A stretch of 53,863 bases of DNA from Opitutia bacterium UBA4506 (GTDB lineage: Bacteria; Verrucomicrobiota; Verrucomicrobiia; Opitutales; Puniceicoccaceae): the NCBI GenBank assembly GCA_002388665.1, contig DGMY01000007.1, positions 1 through 53,863 of the forward strand, written 5' to 3'. Below are positions 18,078-27,213 of this stretch, in pieces (the stretch's first letter is position 1; every line of letters starts with the position of its first letter). A program made the translations under genes and the position numbers. The notes beneath the pieces were generated by a model. It saw nothing but the letters and a program-made list of their open reading frames with translations, had not been told where the DNA came from and made no database searches.

Positions 18078-19421
18078 CTACTTTTTCAAGTCCGCAAAAT
18101 ACTTCCGTGTGAGCGAGAACACTACCGGGCACAAAAACAACAAAGCGACGAGATTGGGAAGTGCCATCAATCCATTTAGCATGTCCGCACAGTTCCAGAT
18201 AAAGCCCAGTTCCATCATCGCGCCGACGGGCACAGCCAAAACCCAGAGGATGCGATAGAACACTATCACCCGTACGCCAAAGAGATATTCTGCGCAACGC
18301 TCTCCGTAGAAGGCCCACCCCAGAATGGTGGTAAAGGCAAAAACCACCATCCCACTTATGACGATGAAATTGCCCGAATGAGGAAGGAGTGTGTTCATCG
18401 CTTCGATCGACAGCTCCATCCCCCTTGCCTCGCTGGTCCACATGCCTGATAGGACAATGGCCACCCCGGTCATCGTACAGATCACCAGGGTGTCGATAAA
18501 GGTCCCCAGCATCGCCAGAGTTCCCTGGCGTACCGCACTCTCGGTCTTCGCCGATGCGTGTGCGATGGGAGCCGACCCCAATCCAGCTTCATTCGAGAAG
18601 ACACCCCGCGACACGCCCATTCGCACAGCCATCATAATCGTGGCTCCGGCAAATCCCCCCGTCGCTGCCACCGGTGAGAACGCCGACTGAACTATCTCCA
18701 ACAAAACTTCGGGGAGACTCGTGACATTCATCAAAATCACAACTCCACATAGACCGACATACGCCACGGTCATAAACGGGACAACCTTCCCTGCCACGTA
18801 CCCAATTCTTTTGATACCGCCGAGAATCACTGCGCCAACCAACAGCGCCACAACGATCCCAGTCGCAAGCCGGGGGATCCCCAGACTCACCTCCAGTCCA
18901 TGGGCAATGGAATTGACTTGAACGGTATTGCCGATCCCAAAACCAGCCAAGGCCCCAAAAAGAGCGAATGCAAACGACATCCACAAAAACCGTTTTCCCA
19001 GGCCATTTTTGATGTAATACATAGGCCCGCCCACGTGCTGACCGAGAGCGTCCTTCTCTCTAAAATGTACAGCCAGCACCGCTTCCGAATACTTCGTAGC
19101 AAGCCCGACCAAAGCGGTGCACCACATCCAAAACAAAGCGCCGGGCCCTCCTATTGCGATCGCTGAGGCCACACCCACAATATTTCCAGTCCCAATGGTT
19201 CCGGAGAGACTGGTCATCAGCGCATTGAATGGAGAAATGTCTCCATCCGCGTCCGACTTCCGCCCTCGGAACAACTGGCGAAAGCCATAGGGCAACTTGC
19301 GAATGGGAATAAAACGCAAACCGACCATCAGGGTCACCCCCACTCCGACCAGTAGCACCAGAAGAATACTTCCCCAGAGCCATCCATTTACCCACGTTAC
19401 GATCGATTCAATCCATTCCAT
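18078..19421 (-). CDS. Sodium:alanine/glycine symporter (AGCS family)
   Basis: 447-residue inner-membrane transporter that couples uptake of alanine or glycine to sodium. Family landmarks: the N-terminal ILLVLLVGVGVTLMVGLRF segment, the signature GTIGTGNIVGVASAIAIGG (about residues 74-92), WMWCTALVGLATKYSEAVLA, GGPMYYI, SRGVFSNEAGLGSAPIAHA, and a C-terminal GWAFYGERCAEYLFG. Length and about 11 hydrophobic segments are normal. The upstream leader includes an 18-bp palindrome at 19567-19584 (CCGGAAAT arms). No glycine riboswitch was recognised. Confidence 0.95.
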   Translation of the reverse strand: MEWIESIVTWVNGWLWGSILLVLLVGVGVTLMVGLRFIPIRKLPYGFRQLFRGRKSDADGDISPFNALMTSLSGTIGTGNIVGVASAIAIGGPGALFWMWCTALVGLATKYSEAVLAVHFREKDALGQHVGGPMYYIKNGLGKRFLWMSFAFALFGALAGFGIGNTVQVNSIAHGLEVSLGIPRLATGIVVALLVGAVILGGIKRIGYVAGKVVPFMTVAYVGLCGVVILMNVTSLPEVLLEIVQSAFSPVAATGGFAGATIMMAVRMGVSRGVFSNEAGLGSAPIAHASAKTESAVRQGTLAMLGTFIDTLVICTMTGVAIVLSGMWTSEARGMELSIEAMNTLLPHSGNFIVISGMVVFAFTTILGWAFYGERCAEYLFGVRVIVFYRILWVLAVPVGAMMELGFIWNCADMLNGLMALPNLVALLFLCPVVFSLTRKYFADLKK

Positions 19422-19566
19422 ATATTCCCGAGTTGCCTTGACCTAAACGATATTTCGGGCCGAGGCCAAGTTCCCTTGTCTGTTTTTGAGAACTCGCGCT
19501 TTGCGAGCAAACCAAACGGTGAGAAAATGCAGTTCGAAGCAGATCTGTAGAGAGGCCACAAGCCCG

Positions 19567-19584
19567 CCGGAAATTGATTTCCGG
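19567..19584. promoter_or_regulatory. Palindrome in leader of AGCS symporter
   Basis: CCGGAAAT, TG, ATTTCCGG is a perfect inverted repeat about 146 bp upstream of the symporter start, between divergent genes. It could be an operator or an mRNA hairpin. No regulator is assigned. Confidence 0.35.
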
Positions 19585-19702
19585 ACCGCTGTTCTAAGGC
19601 AGGAGTCGTTTTTAGCGATATTGCGGCCACCGAGAAGATTCATTAGGAACCAGAAGGATCGAAAAACCTGTCCCAGATCGAAATTTTCTCTATTGTATTT
19701 CC

Positions 19703-20344
19703 ATGAATTATAAATCCGCAATTCAGCTATCCCTACTCCTGTTCGTAGTGGTTGGATGCAGTTCGACCTATTATTCGACAATGGAGTTGTTCGGAATCGA
19801 GAAACGCGACTTGATGGTCGATCGTGTGGAGTCTGCGCGGGATGCCCAAGAAGAGAGCAAAGAAACGTTTGTGGATGCGCTGGAGACTTTCACCTCAGTT
19901 GCCGATTTTGACGGAGGGGATTTAGAGTCGGTGTATAATCGATTGAACGGTGCTTATCAGGAAAGTGAAGCGAGTGCCAAAGAGGTTTCCGAACGAATTG
20001 ATTCCCTCGAAAATGTGTCGGAGGACCTGTTCGACGAGTGGCAGGATGAACTCTCCGAATACAGTAGCGACCAGTTGCGCAGGGAGAGTAAACAGAAGCT
20101 GAAAGATACCGAGCGCAGCTATGAGAAGATGATCGCGAAGATGCGAGCCGCCGAGGAGACGATGTATCCGGTACTCGATCTTTTTCGGGATCAAGTTCTT
20201 TACCTCAAACACAATCTAAACGCGAAGGCGATCGCCTCGCTAGACAAAGAGGTCACGGTGATCGAGGGTCGCGTTGCGGATCTGATTGCGGAAATGGAGG
20301 TCTCGATTTCCGAGGCCGATGAGTTTATCGCCACAATGCAGTAG
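19703..20344 (+). CDS. DUF2959 family lipoprotein
   Basis: 213 residues. Lipoprotein signal with lipobox VVGC (Cys near residue 19). The rest is highly charged, alpha-helical and probably coiled-coil: EKRDLMVDRVESARDAQEE at the start of the domain, ETFTSVADFDGGDLE, YNRLNGAYQES and a C-terminal VLYLKHNLNAKAIASL. This matches DUF2959, common in marine bacteria and of unknown function. It is divergent from the symporter and convergent with the MscS gene. Confidence 0.87.
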   Translation: MNYKSAIQLSLLLFVVVGCSSTYYSTMELFGIEKRDLMVDRVESARDAQEESKETFVDALETFTSVADFDGGDLESVYNRLNGAYQESEASAKEVSERIDSLENVSEDLFDEWQDELSEYSSDQLRRESKQKLKDTERSYEKMIAKMRAAEETMYPVLDLFRDQVLYLKHNLNAKAIASLDKEVTVIEGRVADLIAEMEVSISEADEFIATMQ

Positions 20345-20456
20345 CGGGCGGGCGAAAGTCCGTCTTCTTTCTCATCGCCGAGAATCGATGAGTTTGAATC
20401 CCGGTAGCCGAGTGGCGCCCTCCGCTGCCTTAATTAAGCAAAAATCGGATCGGGAC

Positions 20457-21395
20457 TCATGAATCGCCACTCTCTTTCGTGACCGGAAGCGGCTCCTTGA
20501 ATGTGAGCGTTCGGTATGGGAATGGGATTTCGATTCCGGCCTCATCAAGGGCTTCCTTGATTTTTACAACGACCTCAGCCCTGGACCGGCGGATGTCCAA
20601 AGGCTTCGAGTGCGTCCACCAAGTCACCTCGATATCAATACTGCTCGATCCGAAACCCTGGGGAAAAATCTGGATCGGGCTCCCCTTCTCGACTGACTCA
20701 CATTCGTGTACCGCTTTATTCAGGACATCAACTGCCCTGGAAACATCCGTGTCGTAGGAAACTCCAGCCATAACCGTTACCCGTCGTATTGGCTTGTCGG
20801 TCAGAACATCCACGGGATTGGTAAAGAGAAACGCATTCGGAACAATCACCAACTCACCTGTTGTTTTACGAATCTCACTCATGCGCAAATTGATTCTTTC
20901 GACCTTACCTTCAATGCCCTCGCACTCAATGAAGTCACCATTCTCGAATGGGAATCGCCATAGAAGAAGGATACCTGCGAAGAAGTTCTCGAATATGTCC
21001 TTGAAAGCAAAACCAACCGCGAGAGAGAGAAGTCCCAAGCCACCAATCGCTTTCGCCGGAGATAAGCCGGGAAACACAATCACAGCAACAATCAGAATGC
21101 CGGTAACCCACACTGCGATCACCGCCAATCGTGCAATCACATCACGTAGAGACTCCCGCATCCCCGAACGGGACGTGCTGACCATGATGATCTTCCGCAC
21201 CAATTTAGCGAGGAGAATGGTAGAGATGAGAGCGACGAGGCCCGCCACCAAGTAAGGGAAATGGGCGACAAAATCCGACCAAACCCTCAATACCGTACTC
21301 CAAAGGGACGAGGTAACCTCAGAAAACGTTTTCGGTGCCTCTTCCTGAATCGAAGAGGACATTAAGGAGCCGTACAGTGCTGGGATAAATTTCAT
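20457..21395 (-). CDS. mscS: Small-conductance mechanosensitive channel, MscS family
   Basis: 312 residues, size of classical MscS. Three membrane segments: HFPYLVAGLVALISTILLA, LAVIAVWVTGILIVAVIVF, then the pore helix AIGGLGLLSLAVGFAFKDIFENFFAGI. The beta domain has PFENGDFIECEGIEGKVERI and LVIVPNAFLFTNPV. The cytoplasmic alpha/beta domain follows. It releases solutes under hypo-osmotic stress. The first 11 residues before MSSS are optional. A second, much larger MscS-family gene is at 47506-49389. Confidence 0.93.
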   Translation of the reverse strand: MKFIPALYGSLMSSSIQEEAPKTFSEVTSSLWSTVLRVWSDFVAHFPYLVAGLVALISTILLAKLVRKIIMVSTSRSGMRESLRDVIARLAVIAVWVTGILIVAVIVFPGLSPAKAIGGLGLLSLAVGFAFKDIFENFFAGILLLWRFPFENGDFIECEGIEGKVERINLRMSEIRKTTGELVIVPNAFLFTNPVDVLTDKPIRRVTVMAGVSYDTDVSRAVDVLNKAVHECESVEKGSPIQIFPQGFGSSSIDIEVTWWTHSKPLDIRRSRAEVVVKIKEALDEAGIEIPFPYRTLTFKEPLPVTKESGDS

Positions 21396-21837
21396 CGGTC
21401 GTCCTCATAATATCCACGCCGATTGAGTTGAGGTCAGTTTCAAAGGTATCCACCAAAAGAAGGAGTGCGCACACGGATGATCCAGATCAAAGATCTCGAG
21501 TATCCCACGGCCGAGTTCCTTCTGCGTCGAGAACCGTCTCGCGCAGGCAACTAGTTGCCGAAGTTAATTCGCCGAATTCGGCGGCACGAGCCGACAGTCG
21601 TAGCGTAAATGCCTTTCGGGATGGTTTGGCCGAAATCCACCGGACCCTTCGGCGGCCATGCTTCAATTGGAAGGAACAACCCGCAAGGCGCCATCAATTC
21701 CGGGTACGGAAAGTCACCCGCGCTTGACAAGACCCCGCCCTCTTCGACCAAGATATCCGGTTTCCCGACAGGATTGGATCGACAACCTAATCTCACGTCG
21801 AGGAAATGGAGATACAACAAACAACAAAACAAACCCT
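21396..21837. other. Intergenic region, no feature recognised
   Basis: 442 bp between the divergent MscS and outer-membrane barrel genes. It contains a 12-bp palindrome GCCGAATTCGGC at 21571-21582. No gene, RNA or repeat of the window is recognised. Confidence 0.4.
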
Positions 21838-22461
21838 ATGAAGAAAATCTGCACATCAATCGCATTTCTGACAGCCCTGACATCCTCGGGATTCGCTCAA
21901 GAGAACGAACACGGCTTCTTCGCCAATGCAGCCGCAACTTACACTTTCCCAGGTCAGGATGAGTGGGAATCAGCCATCGGAGTGGAGGGACGTATCGGGG
22001 TAGGTATTGCTGGCGGACTGCGGATCTTCGGTGTCTTTGGATACTCCAGTTGGGAATTGGATTCCGAGAGCGATTCCTTCGAAGGAGACACTATAAGCAT
22101 CGACGGCGATGCGGGAATTGTTTCCTTGGGAGCCGGCCTCGATTATACATTGATGGTTTCCGACAATGCGTCTTTCGTTTTTGCGGGTTCTATCGTCTAC
22201 CAAATCGTGGACAGTGATGTCTCCATCAACCTAACCGAAGATAGCATCTTCAACCAAAGCGCTGATATCGACATCGACGATGCCGTCGCAGCATTTGTCG
22301 GAGTAGATTTCCTGTACGACATTTCCGATAAGCTCGGACTGTTTGTGGGTGGAGGTTACTTATTCAATCTCGACGAGCCCGAGGTCTCTATCTCCGGTTT
22401 CGGGCAAGGAGACTCCACTAAATTTGACGGCGCCACTATTCGCGCTGGTATCGAATTCTAA
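21838..22461 (+). CDS. Outer-membrane beta-barrel protein
   Basis: 207 residues. Signal peptide KKICTSIAFLTALTSSGFAQ. The mature part alternates hydrophobic and polar residues in eight or so strands: FFANAAATYTFPG, GLRIFGVFGYSSWEL, VSLGAGLDYTLMVSD, FVGVDFLYDISDKLGLFVGGGYLF, ending TIRAGIEF with a C-terminal aromatic typical of OMPs. It resembles OmpA-like or OprF-like porin domains without the peptidoglycan-binding domain. Function beyond a membrane barrel is unknown. A textbook terminator follows. Confidence 0.8.
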   Translation: MKKICTSIAFLTALTSSGFAQENEHGFFANAAATYTFPGQDEWESAIGVEGRIGVGIAGGLRIFGVFGYSSWELDSESDSFEGDTISIDGDAGIVSLGAGLDYTLMVSDNASFVFAGSIVYQIVDSDVSINLTEDSIFNQSADIDIDDAVAAFVGVDFLYDISDKLGLFVGGGYLFNLDEPEVSISGFGQGDSTKFDGATIRAGIEF

Positions 22462-22518
22462 GAGAAGCATCCGCACGATTGAGGGCTTCCCTACTCAACA
22501 TACAGAGTCGACCATTTT

Positions 22519-22548
22519 GGCCCACCGCATTAGCGGTGGGCCTTTTTT
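22519..22548 (+). terminator. Rho-independent terminator
   Basis: GGCCCACCGC, loop ATTA, GCGGTGGGCC, then six T residues. It terminates the barrel-protein transcript, and it excludes the upstream extension of the next open frame as coding. Confidence 0.95.
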
Positions 22549-22631
22549 CTAGACCGCAAAATTGGCCAAGACACACACGCCGGGAAGCAGCAGACTTGCC
22601 ATCAACCAACGACCTTGCGAATACTGATCCC

Positions 22632-23516
22632 ATGAAACCCACCCTTCTCGTTCTAGCAGCCGGAATGGGCAGTCGATACGGCGGCCTGAAACAAATCGAC
22701 CCGATGGGCCCAAACGGGGAAACGATGTTGGACTATGCGGTCTCCGACGCGAGCAAGGCCGGGTTTGGCAAAGTGGTTTTTGTCATCCGCCGCGAGATCG
22801 AAGACGCCTTCCGCGAAGTTGTCGGAAAACGAGTGAGCAACGGAATCGCGGTGGATTACGCATTTCAGGATCTCGCTGACCTCCCTCCTTCGTTTGCTGT
22901 CCCCGAGGAAAGGGAAAAGCCATGGGGAACCGCTCATGCCGTTCGAGCTGCACGAGAGGCAGTAAATGAGCCTTTTGCCGTGATCAACGCTGACGACTAC
23001 TACGGGAAAGAGGCATTCCATTCAATTGGCCAATGGCTCAGCGACCAGGCGATCGATCAACCTGCAGTCGCAATGGTGGGTTACCGCCTAGAGAACACTC
23101 TATCCCGTCACGGTTCCGTCAATCGTGGCATGTGCGTAGTGGAAAACCACCTTCTCCGGAGAATTGAGGAGGTCGAGGACATCCGCCGCGAGAATGACAC
23201 CATCGTCCGCGGATCTCCACCCGCAGGAGGGCGCCACGACTATTCACCGGCGACACCCGTTTCGATGAATTTCTGGGGGTTCACTCCCGCAGTTTTCCCG
23301 CTGCTGGAACAGGCTTTCGACAATTTCCTGAGGGCGCGGATCAACGAACCAAAATCGGAATGGTACCTACCTGCCGTGGTCGATGATTGGATCTCTTCCG
23401 GTCTAATCCAATGCCCCGTACTGGAAACAAACAGCCACTGGCTCGGCGTCACATACCCGGAGGACCGTGCGATCGTCACACAAAGCTTGAAAGACCTGAA
23501 TCTAACCGCTGGCTGA
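22632..23516 (+). CDS. Nucleotidyltransferase (NTP_transferase superfamily)
   Basis: 294 residues. The start at ATG 22632 gives the family N-terminus TLLVLAAGMGSRYGGLKQID (nucleotide-binding GxGxRxxxxxK) and lies after the terminator. Further motifs: KPWGTAHAVRAAR and AVINADDYYGKEAF (metal-binding Asp). It looks like a sugar-1-phosphate nucleotidyltransferase, but the exact sugar and nucleotide are not readable. The M28 peptidase starts 5 bp after its stop, so it heads a likely operon of nucleotidyltransferase, peptidase and rhomboid, possibly extending to the glycosidase. Confidence 0.88.
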   Translation: MKPTLLVLAAGMGSRYGGLKQIDPMGPNGETMLDYAVSDASKAGFGKVVFVIRREIEDAFREVVGKRVSNGIAVDYAFQDLADLPPSFAVPEEREKPWGTAHAVRAAREAVNEPFAVINADDYYGKEAFHSIGQWLSDQAIDQPAVAMVGYRLENTLSRHGSVNRGMCVVENHLLRRIEEVEDIRRENDTIVRGSPPAGGRHDYSPATPVSMNFWGFTPAVFPLLEQAFDNFLRARINEPKSEWYLPAVVDDWISSGLIQCPVLETNSHWLGVTYPEDRAIVTQSLKDLNLTAG

Positions 23517-23521
23517 CTCGG

Positions 23522-24505
23522 ATGTTCAGGATGATTGCGACAATTCTCAGATCATCCTTCATGCGAGGGCTTCTTGCAGTCGCCGTATCTGCAGGATTCT
23601 TGGTCGCCAATCCATCGGCCGAACCTTCTGCTTCTTTGGTCGGGACAGAAGTGAATCCCGAAACCCTCAGAGGGCATGTTGAGAAGCTTGCCGAAGATTT
23701 CCATCCACGAAACTACCGGGAGATCGACAATTTAAATCGGACCGCCGACTACATTGCCGCGCATTTCCGCAAGGCCGGGGCCTCGGTCACCTTTCAGAAT
23801 TTCAATATTAATGGGAACACCTACCGAAATGTCATCGGTCGATTCGAAGGCAGTAACGACAGCCTATTTGTTGTTGGGGCCCACTACGATTCTCATGAGG
23901 ACACTCCCGGAGCTGACGACAATGCGAGTGGTGTCGCCGGATTAATTGAGTTGGCGTACTTGGTCGGAGGGGAGACAGGTCGATCCGGACCGACTTTGGA
24001 ATTCGTTGCCTACACATTGGAAGAACCTCCGTTTTTCAACACTGAGGAGATGGGAAGTTTCCACCATGCGCGTTCATTGCATGAACGGAAAATTGATGTG
24101 GAGGGTATGATCGCCCTTGAGATGATCGGGTACTTTTCCGATGAGCCCAACTCGCAATCATTTCCCAGCGATGTTTTTAAACAGTTCTACCCCAGCCAAG
24201 GAAATTTCATCGGGGTCGTCGGAAAAATGGATCAGATGGAATTTACGCGTAGAATCAAACTCGGCATGCAGGGTGCAACCCCGCTTCCAGTCTGTTCTCT
24301 CAACGCCCCAGAAGCTCTTCCAGGCATTAGCTATTCCGACCATAGAAACTACTGGAATTTCGATTACCCTGCGGTGATGATTACTGACACTGCGTTTTTT
24401 CGGAATCCTTACTATCACGAAAAAGGAGATGTACCGGACACACTGGACTACCAGCGGATGGCCTATGTCGTCGTAGCTGCATACAACTACATAGTGAATT
24501 TGTGA
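23522..24505 (+). CDS. M28 family zinc metallopeptidase
   Basis: 327 residues, secreted or membrane-anchored: hydrophobic N-terminus (FMRGLLAVAVSAGFLVAN). Peptidase core: NVIGRFEG, VVGAHYDSHEDTPGADDNASGVAG (zinc ligands His and Asp), YTLEEPPFFNTEEMGS (catalytic Glu pair), EMIGYF, SDHRNYWNFDYPAVMITDTAF and NPYYHEKGD (last zinc His). All expected ligands are present, so an aminopeptidase-like activity is likely; substrate unknown. ATG 23522 is chosen because it follows the previous stop by 5 bp and gives a signal peptide. Confidence 0.9.
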   Translation: MFRMIATILRSSFMRGLLAVAVSAGFLVANPSAEPSASLVGTEVNPETLRGHVEKLAEDFHPRNYREIDNLNRTADYIAAHFRKAGASVTFQNFNINGNTYRNVIGRFEGSNDSLFVVGAHYDSHEDTPGADDNASGVAGLIELAYLVGGETGRSGPTLEFVAYTLEEPPFFNTEEMGSFHHARSLHERKIDVEGMIALEMIGYFSDEPNSQSFPSDVFKQFYPSQGNFIGVVGKMDQMEFTRRIKLGMQGATPLPVCSLNAPEALPGISYSDHRNYWNFDYPAVMITDTAFFRNPYYHEKGDVPDTLDYQRMAYVVVAAYNYIVNL

Positions 24506-24515
24506 CCCCTTAGGC

Positions 24516-25676
24516 ATGCTAACTTGCCCGAATTGCCAAACTTCTCTCAGTCGAGTGAAATCCCGCCTGGGGATTATTTGGACCTGTCAATCCTGCGGAG
24601 GAGTCGCCCTACTGATCTCGGTTCTCCGCAAAATTGTTGCTCGCGAGACGGTCAACTCCTTTTGGAGAAAGAGTCGCGACCACGACTTACCGAAAATGCG
24701 GGAATGCCCCGGTTGTGATGCCAGAATGGAGGAGGTGCGCTGTGAAACTCCCAAAGGTGACCGCACTCTCGATGTATGTGAAACCTGCCAATTCTTCTGG
24801 ATCGATAAAGCGGAATGGGGTGACCTCCCAAGAGTCCCTCCTAGGCGGGAGACTAGAACGATCGATGACCGACAACTCTCCCCCGCGCTCCGAGAAAAAA
24901 TCGCGATTCAGGAAATTGAGAAAATCCGCAGCGACTACGGACTCACAGAAACCGAGGAAACAGAAACCGAGGACACCCTAAAACCGAATGAGCTTTGGCT
25001 GTCGATTCCAGCAGCGTTGGGGCTACCTGTGGAAGTGGAACAACCCACTCGCAAGGCGCCCGCTTTGACCACATGGATTACAGGATTCATCCTATTGATC
25101 GCGGGCCTGACTGCATTAAATGTCAGCTCGTATGTTGATTCGTTTAGCCTCATCCCCAAACAATGGGCCCGTGGAGGGGGTATCACCTTCATCACCTCGT
25201 TTTTCTTACAGCCGGGATACTTGCCACTCTTCCTCAACCTCTACTTTCTCTTGTCGTTCGGAGACAATGTGGAACATCTCATAGGACCACGAAGAATGGT
25301 ATTCCTCCTGGTGTCCTCAATCATTGCCGGGGGACTTTGCCACATGCTTTTCAACCCCACATCGGCGGTCCCATTTATCGGTGCGAGTGGCGGTATTTCG
25401 GGAGTGATCGCCTTTTATGTGCTCAGTTTCCCCAAAGCTAAAATGTCGATCCTTCTTTCGATCAACTCTCGGCGAATTCCGATCAAGTACTATCGATGGA
25501 TCCGTGTCCCCTCCTTCACTCTAATCATTGCCTGGGTCGTGTATCTGTATCTCTATTCGGAGTCGAACATGACGGGAGTCGGGGCCGTTTCCGGCAGTGG
25601 CCATATCGCCGGTGTGATCGCCGGTATGCTGCTCTGGAAGGTTTTTCCCAGTACAATGACCCCGCACAAGCAGTAG
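24516..25676 (+). CDS. Rhomboid intramembrane protease with N-terminal zinc ribbons
   Basis: 386 residues. The cytosolic N-terminal part has two CxxC pairs, CPNC/CQSC, then CPGC/CETC followed by FFWID, typical of zf-TFIIB-like ribbons. A charged linker with repeated E-T-E follows. The membrane domain (about residues 185-380) has the catalytic GASGGISG (Ser near 290) and the His in GSGHIAG (near 361), so a Ser-His rhomboid dyad is intact. It may cleave transmembrane substrates, with the zinc ribbons serving recognition or regulation. It lies 10 bp after the M28 peptidase stop, which suggests co-transcription. Confidence 0.88.
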   Translation: MLTCPNCQTSLSRVKSRLGIIWTCQSCGGVALLISVLRKIVARETVNSFWRKSRDHDLPKMRECPGCDARMEEVRCETPKGDRTLDVCETCQFFWIDKAEWGDLPRVPPRRETRTIDDRQLSPALREKIAIQEIEKIRSDYGLTETEETETEDTLKPNELWLSIPAALGLPVEVEQPTRKAPALTTWITGFILLIAGLTALNVSSYVDSFSLIPKQWARGGGITFITSFFLQPGYLPLFLNLYFLLSFGDNVEHLIGPRRMVFLLVSSIIAGGLCHMLFNPTSAVPFIGASGGISGVIAFYVLSFPKAKMSILLSINSRRIPIKYYRWIRVPSFTLIIAWVVYLYLYSESNMTGVGAVSGSGHIAGVIAGMLLWKVFPSTMTPHKQ

Positions 25677-25866
25677 GTTCTTCTCTTCCTCGAGCGTTGA
25701 AGCTCAATCGGGGAAAAGTTTTCGACAGACCCTGGAGACTTCACACCGCGAACGAGGCCTTTTCCGCTCTCAAAGCGATACTTGCCGAACCGATACATTC
25801 CGATCGTTTCTCTCCTCTTCTGCAGGCTAGACAGTTTTCCAATTTGAGATCAAGATCCAGAATACT

Positions 25867-27213
25867 TTGCACCTCCGGACCCTACTGCTTCAAGTCACTA
25901 TCGGCTCGATTCTCATATCCCCGTCGTCAGCCGGCGAACGCCCTTTGATCCGTGACTTCGTGGGGTTGAATGTCCACTACAATTTCAAGCCAGAGATCGA
26001 CCAACCGACTTGTAGTCTCGTTCGGAACTATCACAATATTAACTGGGATGTAAAAAACCCCGGAGCCCCCATAACATTCCCCATCTGCGTAAACCGTGTC
26101 AATTGGGAGACTCTCTATTCCAGTTGGACCGCGCAGGGCTTTGAGGTAAAAGTCAATCTTCAGTTCGGCAGTCTCGGACCAAGTTCAGAAAACTATGAAT
26201 CGCTATGGGACGGCCACCTGGACTGGGCGGAACAATATGCTTACTCTGTTGCACAAGGATTGAGTCAGTCCGATTTGGCGACTTCCATAGAGATCGGCAA
26301 CGAACCGGGAGTGCGTTTTAATGACGATCTCTATCAGACCCTCTTCCAACGAATGTCTGAGGGCATTCGGCGGGCAGACCCCGAGATAAAGATCGCAACG
26401 TGCACGGTGCACATGGGCCCCGCGGATAAGTACCACAAGAACCTGGAAGAGACCTTCGGTGCACCCGACATGCTCCCTCTCTTCGACGTGATCAATGTCC
26501 ATGTCTACTCCGATAAAGACGAGAAAGACCAATCTCACCCATGGGAGCGCAGCTACCCCGAAGACCCAGCGATTGACTATCTGCGACGTGTCGACGAAGT
26601 GATCGAATGGAGAGACCAATATGCGCCGGAGAAGGAGGTTTGGATCACAGAATTCGGCTATGACTCATGCACCCCGGAGGCAATGAAAGAGCGAAAGGGT
26701 TGGTTTTTGCAGCTCGATTGGTCAGGGCAAACTGACCTGCAACAAGCCCAATGGACCATCCGTTCTCTCCTCTGTTTCTCCGCGAGAGAAATAGACCGCG
26801 CATACATCTATTTTTACAACGACAAAGACGAGGCATCAGTCCACGCAGCCTCGGGTTTGACCCGAAACTTCATCCCAAAACCAGCTTTCTGGGCGGTACA
26901 GCAATTTCAGCAACTGCTGGGGAGTTATCAATTCAGCAGAAAACTAAAAGAAGAACCAGGACACCTCTACGCCTACGAGTTTATCGACCCAAACCAACCC
27001 ACTCATCCCATCTGGGTACTATGGTCCCCAACCGGCGAAGACCGCCAAACCGAAGCACACCTACAGCAGCTACCAAAACCTCCAAAATCTCTCCTAAAAA
27101 TGGCCGTAGATGCGAAAGACACCTCCCACGAAACATCAAAGCAACGCTGGACCCAAGAAGGCCAAGGCATTCGCTTCCCCGTAGGAGAAAGCCCCCTCTT
27201 CCTACTATTCTAG
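25867..27213 (+). CDS. Secreted clan-A glycoside hydrolase (GH39/GH5-like)
   Basis: 448 residues from a TTG start at 25867, which yields a complete signal peptide (LRTLLLQVTIGSILISPSSAG). The TIM barrel has the acid/base in SIEIGNEPGVRF (Glu near 145), DVINVHVYSD and the nucleophile in VWITEFGYDS (Glu near 263). A C-terminal beta domain follows. The layout is that of clan GH-A, closest in feel to GH39 or cellulase-like enzymes; substrate is not determinable. It follows the rhomboid gene by 190 bp on the same strand; that gap shows no terminator. Confidence 0.8.
   Translation: MHLRTLLLQVTIGSILISPSSAGERPLIRDFVGLNVHYNFKPEIDQPTCSLVRNYHNINWDVKNPGAPITFPICVNRVNWETLYSSWTAQGFEVKVNLQFGSLGPSSENYESLWDGHLDWAEQYAYSVAQGLSQSDLATSIEIGNEPGVRFNDDLYQTLFQRMSEGIRRADPEIKIATCTVHMGPADKYHKNLEETFGAPDMLPLFDVINVHVYSDKDEKDQSHPWERSYPEDPAIDYLRRVDEVIEWRDQYAPEKEVWITEFGYDSCTPEAMKERKGWFLQLDWSGQTDLQQAQWTIRSLLCFSAREIDRAYIYFYNDKDEASVHAASGLTRNFIPKPAFWAVQQFQQLLGSYQFSRKLKEEPGHLYAYEFIDPNQPTHPIWVLWSPTGEDRQTEAHLQQLPKPPKSLLKMAVDAKDTSHETSKQRWTQEGQGIRFPVGESPLFLLF

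Noticed and set aside
20390..20425. tRNA-like strings (GTTTGAATCC and GTAGCCGAGTGGC)
   Set aside because: They resemble T-loop and D-arm pieces but are in the wrong order, and no cloverleaf can be drawn.
21571..21590. EcoRI-adaptor-like string around GAATTCGGC
   Set aside because: It differs from the known cloning adaptor by inserted bases and occurs in normal intergenic DNA, so contamination is not supported.
22479..22631. 51-codon N-terminal extension of the nucleotidyltransferase
   Set aside because: It spans a strong rho-independent terminator, and the conserved N-terminus starts at 22632.
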